A DNA stretch of 21,412 nt from Thoreauomyces humboldtii (Eukaryota; Chytridiomycota; Chytridiomycetes; Spizellomycetales; Powellomycetaceae), in assembly GCA_027596035.1 (NCBI GenBank), contig JADGJA010000362.1, positions 1-21,412 on the forward strand. The letters run 5' to 3'. Below are positions 1-9,538 of this stretch, piece after piece. The notes under the pieces are model-generated. The model was not told the origin of the DNA and made no database searches. It saw only the letters and a program-made list of their open reading frames with translations. The position numbers were made by a program, and so were the translations under genes. Numbering within the stretch: position 1 is the stretch's first letter; each line of letters opens with the position of its first letter.

Positions 1-594
1 CTCCCGCGACGTTGCGTTCCCCCTGTCTCGTGCATTGCTGAATTCGTGTCGTTCACAGACCGCTGCAGTAACTACACCCGCGACAGCCCAGAGATCTCAG
101 ATCTGGTTGGCCATGCAATGAACACCCCGAGGTTGAAGACTCTGTTGGCATTCTTTCTTCCATGGACACCAGTCCCGTTCCCTGGCTCCCCGCTTCCCGT
201 AACCTGGGTTCCCTCGTTAAATCTTGAACACGTTTCAAGTTCTCTTCGCTGTTTCCTGTTTTGTCGCCGAGGGACCTCTTGAGCAAGCAGCAGTTGAGGA
301 CGAAGCTGTCCAGAAGGCGTCGAAAAGGGCATACAGTTCCCGAGATAGCGAGGCACATGAAGATACAAGGTCCCACCGTCTTCCGAGGAGAGCCGTCTGT
401 TATTCTCGAAGTAACCGGGGCAAACAGTGATTTCTTTCTACGATCGCCATCAATGTCCAATTGTCTACATGCACCCTCATCGAACAGAGCCGAGAAACCC
501 TCGAGGAGGTCCAGCCCTCGTCTGTTTCTCGACCCTGTTCGTGCCAGAGGACGGGCAAGGGAAGGGGAAAGGTTTGGTTTCGCAGTCATGTTGC
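1..594. other. 3' flank of the lipase gene, no gene recognised
   Basis: Several open frames cross this stretch on both strands, but none shows a recognisable domain or a splice-consistent model. The minus-strand frame that continues from the lipase is its intron 2 read-through and then unrelated sequence. It is best read as the 3' untranslated and intergenic region downstream of the lipase stop codon at 595-597. I see no clear poly(A) signal. Confidence 0.5.
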
Positions 595-1903
595 TCAGCA
601 CCAGGGACCGAACGGGATGGAAAAGTATCCGGTATCGTGGGCGGCGATGGTGGGGATCAACGTCGAGTCGGCGCAGTTCCCTGCCTCGCCGTCCGTGTCG
701 TCGCAGGTCTCGAGGACGTTCGAAGGGTCGATCCAGTACTCTTCGCGATGGTGTTGGAAGCCGAGGAACTGGGGTGGGAGGTGGGGAACGATGTCCTGCA
801 AACAGCGATCGACAGAGAGAGAGAGAGAGAGACAGTACGGTAAGACATCTTGCTTCCACGAGTTGCGAGGAACGCGCATGAAGGATTGTGGCGGGTGACC
901 GTCTTACCGTAGTGTGCGTGACCCTGAAGATCTGGGACCCGAAGGGTAGGGAACGAACCCAGTTCGCAAAGATGGGGTTCCCGACCCTCGGTTCTCCGAA
1001 CGTGTAGACGGAGATCCGGTTGCCCCATGAGGGACCTAGCAGACTGTACAGATCGAGGGCGGAGAGGACCGAGATGGCGCCACCCAGACTGTGTCCGACG
1101 ATGGTAAGGGTATAGTCCGTGCGTGCTTCAGGAACCTGGGCAAAGATGGTCTGCAGGGCAGCGTGAACGATAGGTTGGGCGTTCAACATCGCCTTTTGAA
1201 ACCCGCTGTGGACGGCGGCTCCTTGCGGGATCTGGAGACCGGCGAACGAAGGCGCGAGGTCCGCTTTGAGGAACTGGAGGTTCGTGATCCAAGATCGGAT
1301 TCCTTGGGAGCCTCGATATGCGACGACGATGTTCTTCGTGGTCGGATGGTATGCGATGTATCCGACGGCGCTGTCTTCGTTCTGGAATTGGCTGACGAAG
1401 AGGGTGCCGGAAGTTACGCTGTCGCATCGTTCCTGGCAGGACCAGGTTGGCAGCCCGTTCAGGCAGTCTGTTTTAAGCGAGAAGAAAAGACAGTAAGCGC
1501 TTTACTCGCAATGGTCGACCGATCGGGGCTTATAGTTGATCGACTCACATGCCGCGGCAGCGTAGCTCTGGTAAATTTCCATATGAGGCATTAGCATCGT
1601 CGTGACGGCCGTGCCGACGACGAGGTTGTCCCGCTTGACAGGAGTCTTTGCATCGAGGGCGGCGGCAGGGATATCGATCGGTTGAGCCAGAGTCTTGATG
1701 ATGTCGGCGATGGTGGGGGAATCGAGGTTGCCGACTTCTGCGGGCTGAGCTGTCCGTCCCAAGACTTCCGTCATGTAGGCAAGTCGCACCGCTTGGTCGG
1801 CGCGAGACTTTGACTGGGGACTGTCGCGAGGCTTCATGGCGGCCTGGACAGTTGATAGAACCGTGAGGCCGAGAAGAGCCAACGATGAGCGGAAGTAGAC
1901 CAT
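595..1903 (-). CDS. Secreted class-3 (Rhizomucor-type) triacylglycerol lipase
   Basis: This gene encodes an extracellular lipase expected to hydrolyse triacylglycerols. The model has three exons, 1903-1549, 1467-908 and 795-595, giving 371 residues. Intron 1 is GTGAGT...ACAG (81 nt) and intron 2 is GTAAGA...GCAG (112 nt). Residues 1-21 form a signal peptide (hydrophobic LALLGLTVL core). A Lys-Arg pair at 90-91 could be the Kex2 site of a propeptide, as in Rhizomucor miehei lipase. The nucleophile elbow GHSLGGA places the catalytic Ser at 245. Asp306 begins the DIVPHLPP block and His358 lies in AAHDTGYF, so the S/D/H triad is complete. The SQGIRSWITNL segment near 172 matches the lid. Splicing at 1548 restores the family's YC...TW.C pattern, which is why I rejected the weaker donor near 1505. 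The ATG at 1903 is followed directly by the signal sequence. The coding strand just upstream carries a CT-rich microsatellite. Confidence 0.9.
814..832. repeat. (AG)n microsatellite inside lipase intron 2
   Basis: This is an uninterrupted AG dinucleotide run of about 19 nt. On the coding strand it reads CT and lies about 18 nt before the intron 2 acceptor at 796, so it probably serves as the polypyrimidine tract. Confidence 0.85.
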
Positions 1904-3336
1904 GATGGACTGACGAAAGTGGATATGAGAGAGAGAGAGATGAGGATGCAGAGAAAGCGCAATCCCGCCCGACCATGCCGTCCCTTTTGAATCCGAATCC
2001 GTAATGCCCGGTCGCAGGCAACAGACGTATGGGCGTTCACGCTTTGCCGCAACCGCGTAGCCGCGGACGCGTTTGCCTAGCGGTCGATTAACCTGCTTTG
2101 GCAGAACGAAAAGCCAGCATCACCACTGTTGCTACCGCGTGCTTGTGCGTCCCTCGGGTTTCGGACCCTCGGGAGTGTCTCTCGAGTGGCAAAAGCAAGG
2201 ACGATCTACGATACACGAACATTTGGCGACCACCCTTCCCGAACCAGGCTACGAAGACTCGTAAATGCAGTACATAGAGGTTGCGAAACGAGCATCTTGT
2301 GCCAGGGGTTTGACAGCGGTCAGACATCCGCTCAAAAAGGGTCAGAGAGTTTGCGCGCTCCCCCGACGAACTCTGCGGTCGAACAAACGTAGTTCATGCA
2401 CATCTTTACGACGAAGCCTCCGGAATCAGGAACATTTTGCGGCGTACGAAGCTTTCCGTACGTCGAATTTGCATCTACCACAATCACAATCAGCGAAAAT
2501 GGCGACCCTAGGGATTTTTCTTGTACGTTACTGTCCTGCCCTATTTTGGACAGCGACACTATATGACAGGCAGGTTTGTCTACAGATGTTCGCGTTGGGG
2601 AGACCCGCCTTGCATGCCTCGCCTGTCGCATCGTCGGGGCTTGCAACTTGGCTGTGCTCGTGGTAGCCCGTCGAGTCCGGGCCGACAGAGCCGACGGGGA
2701 ACGGGCCGTAGGTCGAGGTTGAAGAGCGAACTATCGTCCAATGGGGGGCCACGGTCAAGGCAAAGGAAGGGGTCGTCTGCTCAGTTGACGCTCGTACCGT
2801 GGGACTGTGACGGAGCAGCGATGGCCAAGATGCAGACGAAAAGAAGCCATGCCTGTCCCGGAGACAGACCACCCCCGCTCAACCGAGAACCGAGCATGTC
2901 GGGAAGTGCGGAAGCATGGATTAGCAGTCACTGCGAGCAACCGTGGCGGGTTCGGGACAGCCGCCCCGTAGACACCTACCCTTCGCTGTCTCGCGGGATT
3001 CGGGCAAAGGGACATGAATGAATGGCGACGGTTGAACGAGCTCGTTCAGTCAGCCTCTGAACGAGCGGGCTCTTTGTCAAGAGACTTTCGGATGAGAGCT
3101 CGGTCTTGGACTTCCTCGTGCGCCGAAAACCGCCGCGAAGTGCAAGAAGACCGGTCATGTCGCTGGATGTCGTGACTTGGGTAAAAATACAGGGTGTGTA
3201 AAGGACTCGTATCTCCAAGGAACTTGGACTTGGAACCTCGGTCTCCATTGTGTACACTGTGTTCCCCTCACGGCAAAAGGCAAGCTCCATCTACGCTGAC
3301 GTCTAATAAGAACGCCAATCCAAAGATGAAACTATT
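1904..3336. other. 1.4-kb intergenic region upstream of the lipase
   Basis: This holds the lipase promoter on its left side, with a GA-repeat at about 1927-1942 that is CT-rich on the coding strand and likely lies in the 5' leader. Open frames of 80-170 codons occur on both strands at 2088-3290. They overlap each other in antisense and none matches a family I know, so no gene is called. A 16-nt perfect palindrome lies at 3033-3048. I see no TATA box I would trust. Confidence 0.45.
3033..3048. promoter_or_regulatory. 16-nt perfect palindrome with a third half-site
   Basis: TGAACGAGCTCGTTCA is its own reverse complement. The half-site TGAACGAG recurs in direct orientation at 3058-3065. The spacing resembles a dimeric DNA-binding protein site, but no function can be assigned from sequence alone. 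It lies about 290 nt downstream of the small membrane protein's stop codon in that gene's direction and about 1.1 kb upstream of the lipase start. Confidence 0.3.
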
Positions 3337-3982
3337 CTACACGGTCCTCCTCTCCTGCTCTTCCCGCAAGCGTTCCCGCCTCTCAGCGTCCATCGCCTTC
3401 CACAACTGATACGCCGAAAAAAGCATTAACAAGACGGGTTGAGCCTTGGTGAGCCACGTCAGCATGCGGTCGCCCTTGAAGCGTGTCGCGGCGGTGGGCA
3501 TGCGTAGTATCACTTCGCCGCCCTTCCTGCGTGCGGCGTTGACTCCAGCGTAAAAGCAGGACGATCCGAAGACAACGATGGCAGGCAAGAAGAGGTAGAG
3601 AGGAATCCACCGATTGCCTAAGGTTCCCGAGATCGTAAAGTGAATCGTCTCTTCGTTGTCTTCTCTCCGTGCGGTGGCGGTCCACCTGAAGTTGGGGTAT
3701 ATGGAACCTACTCTGCTCGAGGGACGTAGATGGTCAGCAAGAAGAACAGGCGAACGTAGGAGGTTTGCCGCAGAGTACGCCTCACAATGGGGTAACGGAT
3801 CCGAGCACCAGCCCCAGGTGCTGGGCGGAGAACGGTTTGCGAAGCAGTAGCATGTCTATTGCCACTACGAAGAAGGTGACACATAGCGGGACTCCGTAAG
3901 CCGGGGGATGCATCAGGTACTGGAAGTAAGCGGCCAAGGGAGCCAGTTCGCGGACATAGTCGAGCAGATCCGCGGTGGGCAT
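3337..3982 (-). CDS. Unrecognised small multi-pass membrane protein
   Basis: I do not recognise this protein. Two exons, 3982-3786 and 3712-3337, encode 190 residues. The 73-nt intron is GTGAGG...AGCAG with a CTGAC branch-type site. Splicing joins a hydrophobic segment smoothly (GSVTPL to LVGSIYP), whereas the unspliced frame stops immediately. Likely membrane segments lie at about residues 29-47, 55-71, 101-122 and 156-170. The tail after 171 is strongly charged (AMDAERRERLREEQERR), probably a cytosolic helix. The ATG at 3982 is the first in frame after an upstream TGA, though an upstream exon cannot be excluded. Such fungus-restricted four-helix proteins often sit in the ER or mitochondrial membrane, but nothing here decides the location. 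Confidence 0.6.
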
Positions 3983-5503
3983 CTCCGCTTGTTGAGGGCG
4001 CACACCGAGTGCAGCAGTTGGTCACGTTACTGAAGGGTCATACCGAAATGCGAGGAGGATTGTGGAGGGTTTCCCGCCGTTGTCCATTGCGGCAGGAGGG
4101 TTTCTCGACGGGGGGGATGGTAGGCGCAGAAAAAGCGCAAAACCCCCTGTCCAAAACCGCGATCTCTCAGGTTACCATTGTCTTGGCTTCTGGTACCCAC
4201 TCTGCCTTTGGTAAGCCTTCCTAGTTGCTTTACCGTGTCCCCGGTTTTGATCCCGAGCGAAATCTTTGTGTAACCCCACAGTCTCGAGTCTTGGTACCAC
4301 TGAACGTCAACCTGGTAAGATGCTCTGGGACAGCTGGCGCGACCTCTGCGCTTATTCATTTCGACCGCCCAACGACACACGACGAGCGAAAACAAACCGA
4401 GCGACAAGCAGAGAAGCCCTGGGCATACAGTACACTGCTCGAGGACGGCCGACACCGAGCTCACACGGGGAGGGAGAATAGAGATCCACGCGGGGGACAA
4501 GCAGCACCTCAGGGTCCCCGTTGTCCTTGTGTCGGCGGTCCCCGACGCGGCTTCGTGAGTACTTTCCGAACTAACTGGGCTCGAGGGGTTTCCCTGGGAC
4601 CAACAGCAAGGATGACCTTGTCCCAGGTGCCTCATGTACGAGGCGATGCTTTTGACATGCTACACTACATCTGTTAGTGCTCCATCCGGCAGTCGCACAG
4701 CCCTTATAGGCCAGATCCACGGCTTGATGGGTTGGAGGGCGACATGGTCCTTGATGGATCCCACCGCAGGTCCGTCCGGCTGCAGGTAACCCGTCTCCCA
4801 CTATTGGCTTGTTGGATTCGGTGGGCAGTTGTTATTCTCCTTCCCCCATTGCGTAAGCGAAGCGGAGTGCCGAGTGCTGAGAGCTGGCGAACCAAAGTGC
4901 CCCCCCCCCCAATCCACCCGACCATCCATCCGTAGGGCCTTGACCCCCCGCCGTCCATCACGTCGTTCCCGTCTCCTGGGAGAAGATCAGGTCCGCAGGA
5001 AGCCCACCTTCCCTCTTCCGTCATCACCTGCATCCCGTTTTAGCAGTCGACTCTGCCCTCCGGGGGATTTCCCTCCTTCAGGCTTGGATTCTCCCCCCCT
5101 CACGCCGTTGTTTCCCCCTTATCACGTCCCTCTAGCGGTCTTCCTTCCTGGCACTTTGCGCTTTGCTACTCGAAGTCATTGCATCGCACTTCACCAGAAT
5201 TCAAAGAGTCTTGTGCCCAGCAACTGTCCATCACGACGATTTCTATCCCTCGTCCACTGCTTTATCGATCGACAACGCACCGGGCCTTGTACCGTTCGGC
5301 TTTTTCAACGCGTCATGGTGCGCGACGCGAGCGCTCAACTGCTAGTCAAACGAGCTCTCGCGAGCAGCAGCGAAAAAAAGACACCTTCAACTCGTCCCGA
5401 TGGATCCGTACGGGAGTCCCCACCCCTTGCCAACCCAAACAACGTCTCACTCCGAACGCTTACCCATCTCTGTTCGCACTAGGACGTGACGCATCGATCC
5501 CTC
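3983..5503. other. 1.5-kb divergent intergenic region
   Basis: This separates the minus-strand membrane protein from the plus-strand RasGEF and should contain both promoters. A 202-codon minus frame at 4027-4635 mirrors a 150-codon plus frame at 4225-4677, and neither resembles a known family. There is an 11-nt poly-C run at 4900-4910. From about 5030 to 5170 the plus strand is strongly pyrimidine-rich, a common feature of fungal promoters just upstream of the transcription start. An ATG frame at 5315-5482 is discussed with the RasGEF. Confidence 0.45.
5030..5170 (+). promoter_or_regulatory. Pyrimidine-rich promoter tract of the RasGEF
   Basis: The plus strand consists largely of C and T runs such as CTTCCCTCTTCC and CCCTCCTTC, ending about 330 nt before the chosen ATG. 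CT-rich stretches of this sort commonly precede transcription starts in fungal genes. This is inference from composition only. Confidence 0.35.
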
Positions 5504-8500
5504 ATGTTCGCCTCGGGACCGCAGGACACGGACATCATGACCGAGTTCCTGGCGCTGCAGAAGGGGATCGGGTACACGGCCAGACCGTCCGCCAGCACGC
5601 TTCGACATTGCGACGGGCGGGACGAGGTCTTCATCCGGATCGACCTCGCCGGGATCCACCTCGCCGTCGGAGAGGAGAAGGGAAGCGATGTGATCGCAGA
5701 GTACACGATCGAGGAGATCGTAAAGTACTCGCATAGCAGGGCCAAGAGAAGGTTCTGCTTCTCCCAGATGGACGTGCAGGGCGTCCTGAGGGAGTTCAAG
5801 TTTGAGTCGGAAAAGGTGCGAACCGAGACAGAACGATCGAGCGAGCCTCTCAACGAGTATTGACGGTTTCGCTGCTTGAATTGCAGTACTTTGAGATATT
5901 CGAAGCACTTGGCCGAGCCATCGCGGTCGTCATCAAGATCAAGTCTACAGGGAACGTTCCGATCGCACCACCCCTTCTCGTCAAAGACGAAGGTTCCCTC
6001 GCATCCCTCCTCGAAGCCGAAGAACCTCAAGATCCTTCCAAACAGTCCGATCGCGAGCTGGGACGCGTATCTCAACCCGGGACGTCCGTGCTTCCCCGCA
6101 AGGCTCGCATGATGGGCAACAGAGGTCGCAGCATGGGAGAGCTGTTCAGTCGGAACGATGCGGATCATCCTTCTTCCGCGAGCCCCGGTGGCTCGACATC
6201 TTTGATGCAACCAGAAGATACGACGGAGGCGGGACAGAAGGCTGCTCTGGCAAAGTACTACATCCAGAGTCGATACAGTCATCCAGCTGCCGATTCGCCA
6301 TCCCATCATCACTCATCGACGAGTCCCTCCGCCACCATTTCGGCTGCGTCAGTACCACAATCGCAACCATCACCAGCTTTTCCATCTGCAACGGACTCGA
6401 CTTCTCCACGAAGAGGGGCACCGGAGGGATGGATCGACGATCCAACCCAACTCTCCACATCCACCGCCCCGACCACAGCCGCATCCACCACACCATCGAC
6501 AGACCGAAAGTGGAAATCCCAGATGCGATATGACTACCTCTCCATCTCCAAAGCCCGTTTCAAATCCGATCCCCATCACCTTTCCGACGACCCGCCGACC
6601 GCGGCCACCACCGGCACCACATCGTCCCCACGCGCGAGTCGGAACACTCGCGCATCCCTGGCGTCGCAGTACAGCGTCGACCACGGATCCACCGACTCGC
6701 TCGCGTCGCGAGCGAGCGAGACGATGCACGTCAAGACTGCTTCGGAGCCGTTCCTGTCTTTGAATCGAAGGAGCGTGGCCGAGCGACCCAGCGTTCTGGG
6801 ACTGTTCGTAAAGGAAGGGACGTTGAGACCTAGGAGCAAGAGCGAGAGACCTGGGTCCGAGAACGTGGGATCGACGGTGAAGCTAACGGGTGGTGATGTG
6901 CATGAGAAGGAGAAGAATGGGAATAGTGGGTCTGGGTTCATGTGAGTGCGACCAACCAACCAACCCCCCCCCCCCCGCGCTCCTCGGACGCTCTTTGCGG
7001 TGGACTGAACCTTTATTCTCTTTCCTCAGGCGCATCGCATCCAAGATGACCATGAGGAAAAAGGGATCCAGCGTCTGGCCATCCAAAGATGGACTCGCAT
7101 CCAGTGCGGACATGCTCTTTGGTAGGACCGACCTCTACTTTCCACTCACAATGCTTTGGAACTGACACGTGGGGTTTTTGTGTAGATGGTCCGAAGGTGG
7201 TCATATTGAAGGACGACGACGGGAAGGAGATCCTGATCAAGAACCGTGGATCCGAGGGATATCAGATAGTAGCTGGAACGGTGGACGCTTTGGTAGCTGC
7301 GTTGCTGAACCAGCCGGGTATGATGAACCGGTCTTATTGCGTTTCCTCGAGTCCTTCCGTTCTGACGTCTCGGAAACTTGTTGTAGACGCGAAATATCTC
7401 GAGGAGTTCCTGTTGACGTTTCGTCACATCATGGACCCAAAGATCTTGATGGAGAGGCTGACGACCCGGTTTCAGCGTCATGTTGAGCATCCGAATGCTG
7501 ATGGAGTGGATTCCGAGGAGGAGAATCTGCGGATAGTGACGCTTGTCAAGAAATGGGTAGGTCTCAACCCTTCCCTGTCCAGGCCCCGGTCATCTAACCC
7601 CGCTACACACTTGTTCTGCCATCAATTACCAGGCTGGAGATCACGCATACGACTTTCTCTCGCCCGACACCTTCAGCGCTCTCCAAACCTTTCTCGACGG
7701 AGTCCAAGCCAACGCGCGTCTCGCGTCCTACTCTTCCCAGATCCGATCGCTGGCGACGCACGCGCTGAGCTCCCAAGGCTACAACGGGGGCGGCGACACC
7801 TCTTCGGATGAGGACAGTCTGACATCCACCACTTCCACAACCTCACCGTCCCCCTGGTCCCCGACCCACGAGCTCCTGACCCTCCTCCGAGAGTTCGACT
7901 TCCTGTCCCAATCCTCCCGTCGGATCGCCCAGCAACTGACCCTGGTCGACAGTCGTCTGTTCCGTTCCATCCGTCCGGAGGAGTTCACCCTCCTCCTCTG
8001 GGATCGAACCCCTCTCAAACCGCAACTGACGTCCAACCTGCAACGGTACATCGCGCGGTTCAACCGGGTTGGATACTGGGTCGGCACGGTGGTGTGCTCG
8101 TACGCGGCGCGGAGTCAACGGACGGAGGCGTTGGAGAAGTTCGTCAAGGTGGCGATCCGAAGCATGGAGGTGGGGAACTACAACACGGCGATGGCGATCC
8201 TGTCCGGGTTGAACACCACGCCCGTGAGTCGTCTGAAGCGGTCGTTCTCGGGCATGTCGAGGACGATCCTGACCGCGTACGAGGACCTCGAGACGCGTCT
8301 TTCGTATCGTTCGAACTACAAGGTGTATCGGGACATCGAGGACCAGTGTCGATGTCGGGGCGGGAGCGTCATCCCGTTCTTCGGTCTCGTGATCAAGGAT
8401 CTGACGTTTCTGAACGACGGGAACTCGTCGCACACGGTGACGGGACTGGTCAACTGGGAGAAGATGAGGGAGGTGTACGACAAGGTTCAGGGGATACGGG

Positions 8501-9333
8501 AGTTTCAGAGGGGTCAGTTTCCTTGGATCCCGGACGACGAGGTGATCGTCAGGGGTCCGGGGGAGAGCGTCACGCTGCACAGTTACTGTTCCAGTCCGCC
8601 TTGCATGGGGGAGGATCAGCTGTTGCTGCTCAGCAAGGCGATGGAGGGTCCCGACGGGGCGTCGGTGAACCGAGGGAAAGCTGCTGGAGCTGGTGGTGCT
8701 GCTGGGACAGGGAGCGTGGGAAGGTCGGGTGGAAGGACCGTCATGACGCAGACGGACGTGCTGTTGGAGATCCTCAACGGGAAGACGGACGCGTTGGACG
8801 CGTGTGGTGGGAAACGTGATTCCGTGATCAGCGCAGTCGCACCTACCGCCGTCACTTGCACGACCACCAGCGTCTCGCCCATCACGTCGGATCCCCTCGA
8901 CCACTCCACCCCATCCCCCGGTCTCACCGTCGCACCCCAACCATCGCCTCAACCTCCCGCCGTCTCCACAGACGTCCCACCGCGGATCTCCACCGTCCAG
9001 TTGATGTTCTCGCCTCCACTCGACTCCCCCCTCCTCGGCTCCATGATGCGAGAATACGACGCCAAGTCACGCACCACCCCGTCGTCACCGTCCCCGTCCG
9101 CCCGTCCCGCGTCCGCCATGATCCTGTCTCCCACCGTCTCCTCTCCTGGAAGCGCCGGTGCGTCGTCGATCCGTCGACAGAGTCTCGCCGAGAAGGGCGG
9201 GACGCTGCGGCGGAAGCTCAGCGAGAACGGGTTCGGTGGGGTCCTCGGGTGGTGGAAGAAGGAGGACGAGGACGAGGTGGTTGGAAAAGGCGGTGGGGAT
9301 GGAGGAGGGAGTGGTGGTGCAGGTGGTTCCTGA
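5504..9333 (+). CDS. Ras guanine-nucleotide exchange factor (REM + CDC25 domains)
   Basis: This is a GDP/GTP exchange factor for a Ras-like GTPase, acting on the cytosolic face of membranes. Six exons are 5504-5815, 5887-6941, 7030-7121, 7186-7317, 7387-7556 and 7633-9333, giving 1153 residues in one consistent frame. Residues about 12-130 resemble a PH/FERM-F3-like fold, ending FEIFEALGRAIAVVIKIK. Residues 140-450 are a disordered Ser/Thr/Pro linker. The REM domain starts near 487 and contains DALVAALLNQPDAKYLEEF. The CDC25 catalytic domain spans about 670-900, with LFRSIRPEEF, LSGLNTTPVSRLKR (778-790) and IPFFGLVIKDLTFLNDGN (834-851), the last two being family signatures. The C-terminus is again low complexity and ends in Gly/Ser. 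Intron 4 is a multiple of three without stops. An extra 5' exon from an ATG at 5315 is possible. The gene converges with the phosphatase, 205 nt apart. Confidence 0.9.
6964..6976. repeat. Poly-C run in RasGEF intron 2
   Basis: Thirteen consecutive C residues lie inside the 88-nt intron 6942-7029, shortly after the GTGAGT donor. Similar runs of 11 C occur at 4900-4910 and 11733-11743. Confidence 0.85.
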
Positions 9334-9538
9334 TCCCACCCTCCTGGCAGATCGGTGACGGTTCCGTTTTTTTGTTCATCCTGCTACAATCACGTCCACA
9401 CTTCCTGATGCATTTTTCAGGAGGTTTCTCATTCTTGGATATATTCTCAATATGTACATTTCTTTCGGGGGGAAATCCGCTCAGAAAGTCCTTGCTAAGA
9501 TAGGCCTCAGCCTTCGGCCTTGTCGTCGCCCTCCGACC
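9334..9538. terminator. Convergent 3' spacer
   Basis: This 205-nt spacer lies between the RasGEF stop and the phosphatase stop, and must hold the 3' ends of both transcripts. It is locally T-rich on the plus strand (GTTTTTTTG near 9366, then ATATTCTCAATATGTACATTT). No canonical AATAAA is visible. Confidence 0.4.

Noticed and set aside
261..881. 206-codon plus-strand frame
   Set aside because: It is antisense to lipase exon 3 and is Arg/Ser-rich without a domain.
1505..1548. Alternative lipase intron 1 donor (GTAAAG near 1505)
   Set aside because: It leaves the wrong phase for the conserved downstream block, whereas GTGAGT at 1548 restores phase and the family's YC...TW.C pattern.
4027..4677. 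Long overlapping open frames on both strands
   Set aside because: The minus 202-codon and plus 150-codon frames mirror each other, show no domain or splice logic, and GC-rich sequence gives such frames by chance.
7843..8952. 369-codon minus-strand frame
   Set aside because: It is antisense to the well-supported CDC25 domain of the RasGEF and is Arg/His/Pro-rich, as expected of a shadow frame.
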